From contig NZ_JACYFK010000001.1 in assembly GCF_014855515.1 (NCBI RefSeq), positions 682,001 through 746,000 on the forward strand: a DNA stretch of 64,000 bases, in the 5' to 3' direction. Positions 17,692 to 27,940 of this stretch are shown here, piece after piece. Both the position numbers and the translations under genes were made by a program. This stretch comes from Euzebyella marina (lineage in GTDB: Bacteria > Bacteroidota > Bacteroidia > Flavobacteriales > Flavobacteriaceae). How positions within the stretch are numbered: the stretch's first letter is position 1; every line of letters begins with the position of its first letter. Under the pieces are notes generated by a model. It saw nothing but the letters and a program-made list of their open reading frames with translations. It was not told where the DNA came from and searched no databases.

Positions 17692-20600
17692 ATGAACTAC
17701 CAACCTAACCTTAGTAGGGAAAGGTATGTGCGTTTTTTACGCCACTTTTTCACCCTCCTATTATTTCTTGGAGGAACAAAATTCTCCATCGCCCTAGCTC
17801 AATCAACCATCGAAGGTACTGTTACAGATGCAGCAGGAACCCCTTTGCCCGGTGTGAGTGTTGTAATCGATGGCACTACACAAGGTGTATCAACAGATTT
17901 TGACGGAAACTATTCAATTGATGTAGAAAGCTCAGATGCAGTCTTGATTTTCTCATACATCGGGTTTGTTTCTCAAACGATTTCGACCGATGGCCGCTCA
18001 AGCATCGACATTCAAATGCAAGAAGACGTTTCAAATCTTGAAGAAGTTGTCGTTGTTGGTTACGGTACTCAAAAAAGAGCTACCGTGTCCGGATCTGTCG
18101 CCTCTGTAAAAGGTGAAGAACTAACTAAATCTCCTACCGTTAACCTGACCAACTCCCTTTCTGGTCGAGTAGCAGGTTTATTTGTCAACCAGCCAAGTGC
18201 AGAACCAGGTTATGACAATGCTACCATAAGAATTCGGGGAACAAATACTTACAACAATACAGGGGCACTTGTAGTTGTTGATGGAATTCCCGATAGAGAT
18301 GGAGGTTTAGCTCGTATCAACCCGGCTGATATCGAAAGTATATCTGTTTTGAAAGATGCCTCCGCCGCTATATATGGGGCAAGGGCTGCGAACGGAGTTA
18401 TTCTTGTAACCACTAAACGCGGGAAATCAGGAAAACCTAAAATAACTTATTCTTCAATGCAAGGCTGGGCTACGCCAACAGTCATTCCGGACATGGCCAA
18501 TTCACCGCAATATGCCGAACTAAGAAATGAGCTTGAGGTCTATAATTTGCCTGTTGAAGAATGGCAAGCCGCTACCAACGCTTTCAACTCGACCGGCACC
18601 TATACAAGGCCAGACGGTTCTCAAAGAGATGCCATTTATACACCTGAAGATATTGAATTGTTCAGAAACGGTACGGATCAATGGGGGCATCCCGACACTG
18701 ACTGGTTCGGTGAAACCTTTAAGAGGGGAGCTTCACAAGAAAAACACACAATGCAACTTACTGGCGGTAGCGAAAACTTCAATTACTTTAGTTCGCTAGG
18801 ATACTTAAAACAAGATGCATACTATAAGCAATCGGCTACTGGCTATGAGCAATATGATTTACGTATCAATTTGGACGCTAAAATAAGTGAAGGCATTCAG
18901 TTTAAAATAGGGGTATTAGGCAGAGAGGAAAAAAGGTATTTCCCTACTGAATCAGCTGGGGCCATTTTTAGAATGTTGACCCGAGGTCGCCCTACCGAAC
19001 CGGCTTACTGGCCAAACGGTTTCCCTGGTCCTGACATTGAAAACGGTCAACAACCAGTGGTTATTACAACCAATGCTACCGGTTATGACCGAGACACTCG
19101 AGATTTCTTTCAGTCAAATGCTACTTTAGATATCGATATTCCTTGGGTGGAAGGTTTAAAACTTCAAACAACTGCTGCAATTGACAAAAGCTTTAACAAC
19201 AGAAAAGTATGGAGAACTCCTTGGCAACTTTACACTTGGGATGGAGTAAACGAAAATGAATCAGGATTAACACCCGTTCAAAGGGGTCCTGCCGAGCCTA
19301 GATTAACCCAATATGCTCAAAATAGGTTAAATATTCTTTTGGGTGCCAATCTTCAGTACCAAAAGGCTTTTGGCGACCACAATCTTTTAGTTCTTGCAGG
19401 TACCAACAAAGAGACCAAAACATATGAAGGCTTCGATGCATTTAGAAGATATTTTATCTCACCTGTGATTCAAGATCTTTTTGCAGGAGGCACCAATGAG
19501 CAGAATATTAATGGCTCATCTGACCGAGCTTCTAGGTTAAACTATTTCGGTAGGGTATCCTATGATTTTCAGGAGAAATACCTGATGGAGTTTTTATGGA
19601 GATATGACGGGTCGTACCTTTTCCCTGAGGAAACAAGATATGGTTTCTTCCCTGGTTTTACCGCAGGCTGGGTGGTAACCAAAGAAAAATGGTTCGAGAA
19701 TATGACCAGCGACTCTTATTTCAACCATCTAAAATTGAGGGCTTCTTGGGGTCAGTTAGGTAATGATAAATTTGACGATAGCGAATTTCCGGCCAATCAG
19801 TTTTTGGCAACTTACGGGTTTGGTAATTATGTGGTCAACAACTCATTGGTCACAACCCTTAGCGAATCGAGAGTTCCTAATACTGGAATAACTTGGGAGG
19901 TTGCAACCAACATAAACGTAGGTCTTGATGCTCGTTTCATAAAGAATAAGTTGAATCTAGAATTTGATTGGTTCTTAAACAAACGTACCGACATCCTTAC
20001 CACTCCTTCGGCTTCTCTACCAGCCTTATCAGGTATTTCGCCACCACGTCAAAATTTCGGGGAGGTTGAAAACAAAGGTTTTGACTTTATCTTGGGTTGG
20101 AACGACTATGTAGGTGAAGATTTCAGTTATGGTATCACCATTAATGCTGGGTATGCCAAAAACAAAATTCTATTTAACGATGAAGCAGAAGGTTCCCCTG
20201 AATGGCAACGAGTTACAGGGCGTACGATTGGTGCTCAGCTAGTCTATGGATATGACGGAATTTTCGCCACTCAAGCAGATATCGATTCAGAAACTTTAGA
20301 TTATTCAGCATTAGTAAACAACCTAAGACCTGGTGACATGAAGTTAGTCGATTATGACGGGGATGGTAGAATAACCCCCGATGATCGTTACCGAACTGAT
20401 CGAAACATCTACCCTACCCTACAAGGGGGTGTCAATTTAACCGCTAGCTATAAGAATTTTGATATCAGCATGCTATTTCAAGGTGCATGGGGCGGAGAAT
20501 TGTTCTTTAACTTCAGTGAAGCAGGTACCATCGGTAATTATCTGGAAAGAGACTATAACAATAGATGGTCGGTCAACAACCCGAGTACTGTACACCCACG

Positions 20601-20874
20601 TATCACCAACCGCGCTGATCAGTACTATAGTAATGGCAATACCTATTGGAGACAAGACACTGACTACATGCGACTTAAGAATTTTGAACTTGGGTACAAT
20701 TTTCCTCAAGAAATTATTGGTCAAATTGGTCTAAGCAATTTGAGATTTTATCTAAATGGTTCTAACTTATTCACATGGACGGATGCCATTTTTGATCCAG
20801 AAGGTTTGAACACAAGTGGTAGAGACTACCCAGTTTCAAAAATATTAAGTGCAGGTTTTTCCATTTCATTCTAA
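17692..20874 (+). CDS. SusC/RagA-family TonB-linked outer-membrane transporter
   Basis: A 1060-residue outer-membrane transporter for glycans, peptides or similar large nutrients. The long signal peptide ends IALA before Q37. A CarboxypepD_reg-like domain (about 39-120) is followed by the typical linker NLEEVVVVGYGTQKR with the TonB box, the plug with ALVVVDGIP and the SusC mark SISVLKDASAAIYGARAANGVILVTTK, and a large barrel ending KILSAGFSISF. The SusD partner starts 12 bases downstream and an FG-GAP lipoprotein follows, so this is the first gene of a nutrient-uptake unit. No glycoside hydrolase lies in the unit, so the substrate cannot be named. Confidence 0.93.
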   Translation: MNYQPNLSRERYVRFLRHFFTLLLFLGGTKFSIALAQSTIEGTVTDAAGTPLPGVSVVIDGTTQGVSTDFDGNYSIDVESSDAVLIFSYIGFVSQTISTDGRSSIDIQMQEDVSNLEEVVVVGYGTQKRATVSGSVASVKGEELTKSPTVNLTNSLSGRVAGLFVNQPSAEPGYDNATIRIRGTNTYNNTGALVVVDGIPDRDGGLARINPADIESISVLKDASAAIYGARAANGVILVTTKRGKSGKPKITYSSMQGWATPTVIPDMANSPQYAELRNELEVYNLPVEEWQAATNAFNSTGTYTRPDGSQRDAIYTPEDIELFRNGTDQWGHPDTDWFGETFKRGASQEKHTMQLTGGSENFNYFSSLGYLKQDAYYKQSATGYEQYDLRINLDAKISEGIQFKIGVLGREEKRYFPTESAGAIFRMLTRGRPTEPAYWPNGFPGPDIENGQQPVVITTNATGYDRDTRDFFQSNATLDIDIPWVEGLKLQTTAAIDKSFNNRKVWRTPWQLYTWDGVNENESGLTPVQRGPAEPRLTQYAQNRLNILLGANLQYQKAFGDHNLLVLAGTNKETKTYEGFDAFRRYFISPVIQDLFAGGTNEQNINGSSDRASRLNYFGRVSYDFQEKYLMEFLWRYDGSYLFPEETRYGFFPGFTAGWVVTKEKWFENMTSDSYFNHLKLRASWGQLGNDKFDDSEFPANQFLATYGFGNYVVNNSLVTTLSESRVPNTGITWEVATNINVGLDARFIKNKLNLEFDWFLNKRTDILTTPSASLPALSGISPPRQNFGEVENKGFDFILGWNDYVGEDFSYGITINAGYAKNKILFNDEAEGSPEWQRVTGRTIGAQLVYGYDGIFATQADIDSETLDYSALVNNLRPGDMKLVDYDGDGRITPDDRYRTDRNIYPTLQGGVNLTASYKNFDISMLFQGAWGGELFFNFSEAGTIGNYLERDYNNRWSVNNPSTVHPRITNRADQYYSNGNTYWRQDTDYMRLKNFELGYNFPQEIIGQIGLSNLRFYLNGSNLFTWTDAIFDPEGLNTSGRDYPVSKILSAGFSISF

Positions 20875-20885
20875 AAAATTATACT

Positions 20886-22742
20886 ATGAAAATTATAAAT
20901 GCAATCAAAGGATGGAGAGTGGTTTTACCTTTGGCCATTGTTACACTTGGCTGTAACGATGATTTTACGAGTATCACTCCTTTAAGCGAAGTCTCAGAAC
21001 AAAGTGTTTGGTCTGATGCCGGTTTGGCCGAAGCTACTGTCACCGGAGCCTATAATGGCCTTGGTGCAGGGGGTTTGGATGAACAGATGTTAGCGTCATT
21101 GACAGATGAGGCCATATTTACCCACACAGGAAGAAGCATCAACACTATAAACGAATCGCGTACGAATTCTGCCGATCCTGGATGGGTAAATAATACATGG
21201 GATTGGAATAACATGTACGGCTACATTAGAGATACAAATCTAGCTATCACTAATCTAAGCACCGGTCAAATTGAAGATAATGATTTGGTAAATAGACTAT
21301 TAGGTGAGTCCTATTTTCTTAGGGCTTATTACTACCACCAACTACTTCGATTTTATGGCGGCGTACCTTTAATAGACGAGCCCCTGCAATTAGATTCTGA
21401 TTATGATATTCCTAGAAATTCTTTTGAAGAATGTGTGAACTTCATTGTAGCTGACTGCGAAAGAGCATTTGACTTACTTGATGGTCGTGAAATGGAGTCA
21501 GGAAGAGCTAACCCTACAGTGGCTTTGGCCCTGAAGGCTCGTATTTTACTCTATGCCGCCAGCGACCTTCATGATTATTCAACTGCATCAGCAAACTCAT
21601 CTTTGTTATCAGGTTATTCTAATCCTGAACTTATCGCATATACTTCAGGTGACCAGCAGCAAAGATGGATCCAGGCAAGGGATGCCGTTAAGGAAGCATT
21701 GGATTACTCAACCACCGGGTATAAATTAGATTTGACCTCACCTGTTTCATTAGAGGAAGGCCAACAAAATTATACTGATATCTATCTGGCCAGCAATGGT
21801 GGTGAAAATGATATTATTTGGGAGCGGCAATATGTTGAAATTAGTGGTCCCGGTAGACAAATCGGTCTGTTTAATGGCCCAAATGGCTACCATAACTGGG
21901 CAGGAAATGCTCCCTTACAAAACTTGGTCGATGATTATGCCATGAGCGATGGTTCCGAATTTGATTGGGACAATCCAGATCATGCCAGTGCTCCTTATGA
22001 AAACAGAGAGGCTAGGTTTTATGCTACCATACTTTATGATGGTGCCGATTGGAAGCCTAGACCTTCTGATGTTACCGAAAGAGACCCGGCCGATCAAATT
22101 CAAACTGGTCAATATGAGATCAATGGATCAGGAAGTGTTGAAACGCATTTCGGTCTAGACACCCGTCAAAGTCCGGTTGAAGACTGGAACGGTACCCGTA
22201 CCGGTTACTATACCAAAAAGTTTATCAACCCAGATCCTGCTTTTGTCGACCAAACTGATTTTCAGACAATTCCTTGGCCCTTCTTTAGAGAAACTGAGTT
22301 AGTCTTAAATTATGTTGAAACCCTTTTGGAAACTGGTGATGAAGCAGAAGCAACAAATTGGTTAAATAAAATCAGATTCAGAGTCGGGCTTCCTGCAATA
22401 ACAGCTACCGGAGACGAGCTTGTAGATGTTTATAGAAACGAAAGAAGAGTAGAACTGGCCTACGAAGAACATAGGTATCACGATGCAAGAAGATGGATGA
22501 TTGCCGAAAGCACTTTAGGTGCACCTGCAGTTGGTATTCAAATTACTGGAGAACTAAAGCCCGGGGCTACGGTATCAATCTATAAATACGACCCAGCGAA
22601 CTATGACTACTCATACGTGCCAACAACTGTTGACCCAGGTTTTGAAAATCGCTTGTGGTTAGATAAAACATATTACGTACCAATCAGAATAGCCGAATTA
22701 AATGCCAATACCGCTTTGATTCAGAATCCTGGTTATGATTAA
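20886..22742 (+). CDS. SusD/RagB-family nutrient-binding lipoprotein
   Basis: A 618-residue surface lipoprotein, the lid of the SusC transporter encoded 12 bases upstream. The signal peptide ends in a lipobox (TLGC, lipidated C19) followed by NDD, an acidic stretch like known surface-export signals of this phylum. The SusD pattern is present: TDEAIFTH and WNNMYGYIRDTNLAI near the N-terminus, LLGESYFLRAYYYHQLLRFYGGVPLIDEPL in the TPR core, and the C-terminal LNKIRFRVGLP, NERRVELAYEEHRYHDARRW and IQNPGYD ending. The length is above the usual 500-550. A strong terminator follows. Confidence 0.93.
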   Translation: MKIINAIKGWRVVLPLAIVTLGCNDDFTSITPLSEVSEQSVWSDAGLAEATVTGAYNGLGAGGLDEQMLASLTDEAIFTHTGRSINTINESRTNSADPGWVNNTWDWNNMYGYIRDTNLAITNLSTGQIEDNDLVNRLLGESYFLRAYYYHQLLRFYGGVPLIDEPLQLDSDYDIPRNSFEECVNFIVADCERAFDLLDGREMESGRANPTVALALKARILLYAASDLHDYSTASANSSLLSGYSNPELIAYTSGDQQQRWIQARDAVKEALDYSTTGYKLDLTSPVSLEEGQQNYTDIYLASNGGENDIIWERQYVEISGPGRQIGLFNGPNGYHNWAGNAPLQNLVDDYAMSDGSEFDWDNPDHASAPYENREARFYATILYDGADWKPRPSDVTERDPADQIQTGQYEINGSGSVETHFGLDTRQSPVEDWNGTRTGYYTKKFINPDPAFVDQTDFQTIPWPFFRETELVLNYVETLLETGDEAEATNWLNKIRFRVGLPAITATGDELVDVYRNERRVELAYEEHRYHDARRWMIAESTLGAPAVGIQITGELKPGATVSIYKYDPANYDYSYVPTTVDPGFENRLWLDKTYYVPIRIAELNANTALIQNPGYD

Positions 22743-22764
22743 TTTTAGTTAATAGTATATAATT

Positions 22765-22800
22765 ACGGCCCTAGTTCATTGAACATAGGGTCGTTTTTTT
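22765..22800 (+). terminator. Rho-independent terminator after the SusC/SusD pair
   Basis: ACGGCCCTA (22765-22773) pairs with TAGGGTCGT (22786-22794) with one G-T pair; inside, GTTC and GAAC extend the stem. A run of seven T follows. It lies just after the SusD stop, so the FG-GAP gene downstream may depend on readthrough or its own promoter. Confidence 0.85.
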
Positions 22801-22854
22801 AATGCCTCTTCTCTTTTTGTAGATTTACCTTATTACTTTCAAGAGCACCTGTTG

Positions 22855-25800
22855 ATGAAGTCAATTAATCGAAACATATCTAAAATTTGTGAATCATATC
22901 GATTCACCCTCTACATCTCTTTTTTACTAATCTTTTTAATGACTAGTTGTGAGAAAACTTATGAGCTCTCTGGAAAAAATGCTTCTTCTGAACGAATTTT
23001 TACCAAGCTTAATTCAAACGAGACAGGAATTGATTTTTCAAATCTTTTAGACGAAGACATTCGATATAATGGCCTACAGTATGAATATTTTTATAATGGT
23101 GGGGGTGTAGCCGTGTCTGATTTCAATAATGATGGGTTAAAAGATATATTCTTTGTTTCGACCATTAACCAGCATAAATTGTTCTTGAATAAAGGGGATT
23201 TAAAATTTGAAGATGTATCCCACATGACCGGCATTCTTAATCAACAGCACTTCTCCACAGGCGTCACTGTTGTTGACATCAATAATGATGGTTGGATGGA
23301 TATCTACTTATCCAATTCGGGAAAATTTAAAAATCCAGAAACCAGAAGAAATAGGCTATTCATAAATACAGGGGCCAAGAATAATGAAGGGATACCTGTT
23401 TTTAAAGAGGAAGCTAAAAATTACGGCCTTGACAGTTCAGATTGTTCTACCCAAGCCTCTTTTTTTGATTATGATAAAGATGGTGACCTTGACATGTTTC
23501 TTCTCAACCACAGCCCCAGCCCTTACCCAGAAGATAAATCTTTGCTTGAGTTATCTCAAACAGATGGAGGAGTCGCCAACAACCGCCTCTACAGAAACGA
23601 TAACGGACGTTTTACAGATATTAGCCATGAAGCAGGCATCATACAGAACCGCTTGTCTTACGGGTTAGGAATCTCAATAGGCGACATCAACAACGACACC
23701 TGGCCAGACATTTATATAGCCAATGATTTTACGGGTAAAGACTTGCTCTACATAAATAATCAAGATGGCACTTTTGTCGAAAGAATAAACGAGGCCACAA
23801 ATCATATATCCTTTTTCTCAATGGGTAATGATATTGCCGACATCAATAATGATGGTTGGATGGATATGATGGTGGTAGACATGATGGGCGCTAACAATTA
23901 TGACATTAAAACCAGTATGAGCGGTATGAACCCCGCACGTTTCTACGAAACGGTAAATTCAGGGCAACATTATCAATACATGTACAACACCCTACAACTT
24001 AACTCGGGCTACCTTCAAGAAAATGGGGTGCCAATTTTCTCAGACATTGCTCAATTGACTGGGGTATCGAATACAGATTGGAGCTGGGCTCCCCTGTTTT
24101 TTGATATGGATAATGATGGACATAAAGACCTTTTTGTCTCGAACGGTATCAAAAGAGACTTTAGAAACAACGATTTTGTAAACTACGTCAACAAAAAGCA
24201 AGACTCTATACGCCAAGCCAAAAGCATGGATGTTAAAGATTATATCTCCGATGTGATGCTAAAAATGCCTACTAGAAAAAAAGAGAACTATTTTTTTAGA
24301 AACTCAGGCAATTTAGAGTTTACCCAAATGAACAAGGTATGGGGCGACAGTGTAGAGACCAGTTCCAATGGTACAATATATGCTGACCTTGACAATGATG
24401 GCGATTTAGAACTCATCGTCAACAATACAGATGACCCGGCCTATATTCTTAAAAACAATTCAAGAGAGCTTGGCCTTGCGCACTATTTGACTATTGCCTT
24501 CAATGGGCCAGATGGTAATCGAGATGGAATTGGCACCAGGGTAACCGTTCATTCCTCGGCAGGAAAGCAAACCCAGGAATTATATTTTTCAAAAGGTTTT
24601 ATGTCGGCAAAGGATAGAGAGCTTCATTTTGGACTTGGAATCGATGAAACGGCATCAGTAGAAATTCTTTGGCCAGATAATACCAAACAGGTATACCCAA
24701 ATGTCAAGATTGACGAAACATTGGTAGTTGATTATAAAAATTCGACAGCCCAGACAGGCTCTGAAGAAAAATCGGCCGACTCAACACTCTTTACCAAACA
24801 AAACATAGAAGGCCTTGAATACAACCACGTAGAAAATTCATTCGATGATTTTAAACGAGAGAGCTTGCTTCCTCACAAAATGTCAAATGAAGGGCCTGCT
24901 CTGTCAGTAGGAGATATCAATGGCGACGGTCTGGAAGATGTTTTCGTCGGTGGGGCGATAGGTCAGGCTAGTGCACTTTTCAAGCAAAATTCCGATGGCA
25001 GTTTTACCAAAGCCTTAACTACAGTCTTTGAAGACACCTCTATGTATGAAGATGTTTCTTCGTTACTTTTCGATGCCGATCAAGACGGAGATCTTGACCT
25101 GTATGTTACTAGCGGAGGTAATGAATATTCAGAAGGCTCACCCTATCTTGAAGACAGGTTGTACATAAACGACGGCAAGGGTCAATTCAAATTAAATAAA
25201 AATGCCCTACCAGTTATCTCAAATAGTAACTCCTGTGTTAAGCCTGTTGATTTCGATAAAGATGGTGACCTTGATCTTTTTATTGGAGGCCGACAAATTC
25301 CGGGGAAATACCCAGCTCCGGCGAAGAGTTACGTATTAATCAACCAAAGTTCTAAAGATTATATTAAATTCACGGTAAGTGATTTTACGGAAAATGAGGT
25401 ATGGAATGTTTTAGGCATGGTGACCGATGCCGTTTGGACCGATATAAATGGAGATGGCTTTTCTGATTTGGTTGTGTGTGGCGAATGGATGCCCATTCGA
25501 ATTTTTGAGAACATTCAAGGTAAGAACCTTGAGGAAAAGACCGATCAATATGGCCTTACCAATACCAATGGTTGGTGGTACAGTCTGATAGCAAAAGATT
25601 TTGATAAAGATGGTGATATAGACATTATTGGTGGCAACCTTGGTCTTAATTATAAATACAAAGCCACCAACAAGGCTCCTTTTGAAGTTTTTGCCGATGA
25701 TTTCGACACATCAGGTTCCAATGACATCGTACTAAGTTATTACGACGATGAGAATTTAGTACCATTGCGTGGTCGCGAATGTTCTTCGAACCAAATGCCC

Positions 25801-26271
25801 TTCATAAAAAAGAAATTTCCAACGTATGATTCCTTTGGAAAAGCTGCGATAGATGACATTTTCAATAAAAATCAATTGGAAAGTTCACTCAACCTAAAGG
25901 CTTATACCTTTGCAACCTCTTATCTTGGGAACAATGGAGGAAAATTTGAGGTCAGTAAGATGCCAGTAGAGACCCAACTATCGTCGGTAAATGAAATAAT
26001 AGCCGATGACTTTGACGATGACGGTCACTTAGACCTATTAATGGCCGGTAACCTTTATGCTTCCGAGGTAGAAACACCTAGAAACGATGCACTATTATCT
26101 TTATTTTTGAAAGGTCTAGGAAATGGCCAATTTGAACCATTAGCAGCAGGAGATAGCGGATTAATGACAAAAGGAACCGTCAAGGGCGTTCAACTGATAA
26201 GGGTAAATGGAGACAAAAAGGTGGTATTTGCCAAAAACGATGATGCTTTAGAGATTTTCGGTATTCGTTAG
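22855..26271 (+). CDS. FG-GAP/VCBS repeat and ASPIC domain surface lipoprotein
   Basis: An 1138-residue exported protein. The ATG at 22855 is preferred to the in-frame TTG just before it. The lipoprotein signal ends LMTSC, then EKTYE. At least a dozen FG-GAP/VCBS repeats carry calcium-loop motifs of the form DxNxDGxxD (DFNNDGLKD, DINNDGWMD, DYDKDGDLD, DADQDGDLD, DFDDDGHLD), building one or two beta-propellers. Between them (about residues 545-630) lies an ASPIC/UnbV domain (NRDGIGTRVTVHS, FSKGFMSAKDRELHFGLG, VEILWPDN). Such proteins often follow SusC/SusD pairs and are thought to bind substrate at the surface. It ends tail to tail with the polyprenyl synthase gene, sharing four bases. Confidence 0.88.
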   Translation: MKSINRNISKICESYRFTLYISFLLIFLMTSCEKTYELSGKNASSERIFTKLNSNETGIDFSNLLDEDIRYNGLQYEYFYNGGGVAVSDFNNDGLKDIFFVSTINQHKLFLNKGDLKFEDVSHMTGILNQQHFSTGVTVVDINNDGWMDIYLSNSGKFKNPETRRNRLFINTGAKNNEGIPVFKEEAKNYGLDSSDCSTQASFFDYDKDGDLDMFLLNHSPSPYPEDKSLLELSQTDGGVANNRLYRNDNGRFTDISHEAGIIQNRLSYGLGISIGDINNDTWPDIYIANDFTGKDLLYINNQDGTFVERINEATNHISFFSMGNDIADINNDGWMDMMVVDMMGANNYDIKTSMSGMNPARFYETVNSGQHYQYMYNTLQLNSGYLQENGVPIFSDIAQLTGVSNTDWSWAPLFFDMDNDGHKDLFVSNGIKRDFRNNDFVNYVNKKQDSIRQAKSMDVKDYISDVMLKMPTRKKENYFFRNSGNLEFTQMNKVWGDSVETSSNGTIYADLDNDGDLELIVNNTDDPAYILKNNSRELGLAHYLTIAFNGPDGNRDGIGTRVTVHSSAGKQTQELYFSKGFMSAKDRELHFGLGIDETASVEILWPDNTKQVYPNVKIDETLVVDYKNSTAQTGSEEKSADSTLFTKQNIEGLEYNHVENSFDDFKRESLLPHKMSNEGPALSVGDINGDGLEDVFVGGAIGQASALFKQNSDGSFTKALTTVFEDTSMYEDVSSLLFDADQDGDLDLYVTSGGNEYSEGSPYLEDRLYINDGKGQFKLNKNALPVISNSNSCVKPVDFDKDGDLDLFIGGRQIPGKYPAPAKSYVLINQSSKDYIKFTVSDFTENEVWNVLGMVTDAVWTDINGDGFSDLVVCGEWMPIRIFENIQGKNLEEKTDQYGLTNTNGWWYSLIAKDFDKDGDIDIIGGNLGLNYKYKATNKAPFEVFADDFDTSGSNDIVLSYYDDENLVPLRGRECSSNQMPFIKKKFPTYDSFGKAAIDDIFNKNQLESSLNLKAYTFATSYLGNNGGKFEVSKMPVETQLSSVNEIIADDFDDDGHLDLLMAGNLYASEVETPRNDALLSLFLKGLGNGQFEPLAAGDSGLMTKGTVKGVQLIRVNGDKKVVFAKNDDALEIFGIR

Positions 26272-27242
26272 ACCTTTCTAACCATCAAACTCTCTCCAAA
26301 TTGTCTAAGTACATCTTTCTTTTCCTTAGAAACAGGCAGCTTTTCTAAAATAGCAAACGCACTATTAGAATACTCTCTAATTGCTTCAGATGTGGCATCG
26401 GCCGAACCGCACTCAACAAACAGTTCTTTTATGGTCTGAATTTTGGCGGTAGGGTCGACTGGCTGAATAGAATAGAGATCCAGTAGTTCTTTCTTCTGAA
26501 TATCGGTACCGCCTTCAAGCGTTTTAAGATATAAATAGGTTTTTTTATTTTCTATGATATCGCCCCCAATCTGCTTCCCGAAAGTTTCAGGATTGCCAAA
26601 AGCATCTAAATAATCGTCTTGCAATTGAAATGCTATTCCCAAATGAAGGCCAAACCGATATATATCAGACTGAACATTTTCCGGTTGGCCTGCCGTAATA
26701 GCGCCCATCTGAAGTGCAGCACCAATTAATACCGCCGTTTTATATTCAATCATTTGTAAATATTCGGGAATGGTTACATCTTCCCTAGTTTCAAAATCGA
26801 TGTCGTATTGCTGCCCCTCACAGACTTTTAAGGCCGTTTCACTGAACAGTCTAGACAATTTCTGAAAAATTAAGGGTTCATAACCTTCCAAAACCCGATA
26901 GGCACTTATCAACATGGCATCTCCAGAAAGAATACCCGTATTTACATTCCACTTTTCATGTACCGTGGTCTTGCCCCTGCGCAAGGGTGCATCATCCATA
27001 ATATCGTCATGAACCAAAGAGAAATTATGAAATACCTCTATTGCCAATGCAGCATTAAGAGCTTTTCTATAGTCTCCACCAAATAATTCCGCTGAAAGCA
27101 ATGTAAGAACGGGGCGAAGCCTTTTACCGCCTAAGTTCAATATATAGTTGACCGGCTCATAAAGATTGACCGGCTCTTTATCGATGGTATATTCCTTTAA
27201 ATAACTTAAGAACTCTGAACGATAAAACTCGATAGACTGCAT
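26268..27242 (-). CDS. Polyprenyl (geranylgeranyl/oligoprenyl) diphosphate synthase
   Basis: A 324-residue trans-prenyltransferase that condenses isopentenyl diphosphate with an allylic diphosphate. The first aspartate-rich motif is in LVHDDIMDDAPLRRGK and the second in FQLQDDYLDAFG; GGKRLRP is the usual N-terminal substrate motif. Its product feeds quinone side chains or carotenoids; chain length cannot be told. The frame extends to an ATG at 27272, but a TATTTTTG -7 box (27258-27265, minus strand) lies between the two ATGs, so the start at 27242 (MQSIEFYRSEF) is preferred and also gives the usual family length. It is divergent to the sigma-factor gene. Confidence 0.88.
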   Translation of the reverse strand: MQSIEFYRSEFLSYLKEYTIDKEPVNLYEPVNYILNLGGKRLRPVLTLLSAELFGGDYRKALNAALAIEVFHNFSLVHDDIMDDAPLRRGKTTVHEKWNVNTGILSGDAMLISAYRVLEGYEPLIFQKLSRLFSETALKVCEGQQYDIDFETREDVTIPEYLQMIEYKTAVLIGAALQMGAITAGQPENVQSDIYRFGLHLGIAFQLQDDYLDAFGNPETFGKQIGGDIIENKKTYLYLKTLEGGTDIQKKELLDLYSIQPVDPTAKIQTIKELFVECGSADATSEAIREYSNSAFAILEKLPVSKEKKDVLRQFGESLMVRKV

Positions 27243-27332
27243 GCAGTGATTTTTTGCCAAAAATAAGTCCATTTTACCGAAACTGGGTACGACTTTGCAC
27301 TTCCATAGAAAAAAATCGGTCTAAAAATGCAA

Positions 27333-27340
27333 TAGATTTG
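27333..27340 (+). promoter_or_regulatory. Candidate -7 box (TAGATTTG) of the sigma-factor gene
   Basis: TAGATTTG matches TAnnTTTG and lies 38 bases before the ATG at 27379. No good -33 TTTG is seen at the right distance, so it is only a candidate. Confidence 0.3.
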
Positions 27341-27378
27341 AAAAGCTTCGTCTATAGAGATGAAGATAGCATGATGAT

Positions 27379-27930
27379 ATGCCCTCAATGAGTACCGAAG
27401 TAGACAGTTATAACAAATTGACCACTTTTTTTAGCGAAGAATATCGTTCGCTAAGGGCGTATGCGCAATCTCGTATAGACAATACGACCGATAGAGATGC
27501 CGAGGACATTGTTCAAGATGTGGCGTTGAACATATTTTCGCGTGCCGATAGCTCGGTACCCATTGAAAATATTGCCGGTTTTGTGTACCGGTCAATACGA
27601 AATAAGATTGTCGACATTATGCGAACTAGAAAAATAAGCTTAGAAGATGAAGATGAGGCAGAACGCCAACTGAACCAACTTGGTGAAGAATTATATGGCG
27701 AGAGTGACGAATTGTTTTCAGAAGAAATGACTTCCGATCTCAAAAAAGCCATTCAGGAGCTTAAAGAACCTTACCGAGATATTATTATCGCCATTGATTT
27801 CGAAGATTATAGTTATAGAGAAATAGCTGCGCAGACAGGTATACCTGAAGGCACCTTGATGTCAAGAAGGCACAGGGCCCTGTCATTGCTGTACCGAGCA
27901 CTTGAAAATAAAAAGAACAGAACTTATTAA
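27379..27930 (+). CDS. ECF-type RNA polymerase sigma factor
   Basis: A 183-residue sigma-70 family protein of ECF size. Region 2 covers about residues 10-75 (EYRSLRAYAQSRI, DAEDIVQDVALNIF, IAGFVYRSIRNKIVDIMRTRK). An acidic linker (about 78-115) is followed by region 4 (about 116-175), with the helix-turn-helix DYSYREIAAQTGIPEGTLMSRRHRAL. There is no fused anti-sigma or SnoaL domain. The ATG at 27379 is chosen; an ATG three codons later (MSTEVDS) is a good alternative. The next gene starts ten bases after the stop and encodes a small membrane protein, which may regulate it. Target genes unknown. Confidence 0.88.
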   Translation: MPSMSTEVDSYNKLTTFFSEEYRSLRAYAQSRIDNTTDRDAEDIVQDVALNIFSRADSSVPIENIAGFVYRSIRNKIVDIMRTRKISLEDEDEAERQLNQLGEELYGESDELFSEEMTSDLKKAIQELKEPYRDIIIAIDFEDYSYREIAAQTGIPEGTLMSRRHRALSLLYRALENKKNRTY

Positions 27931-27940
27931 ATATAAAATC

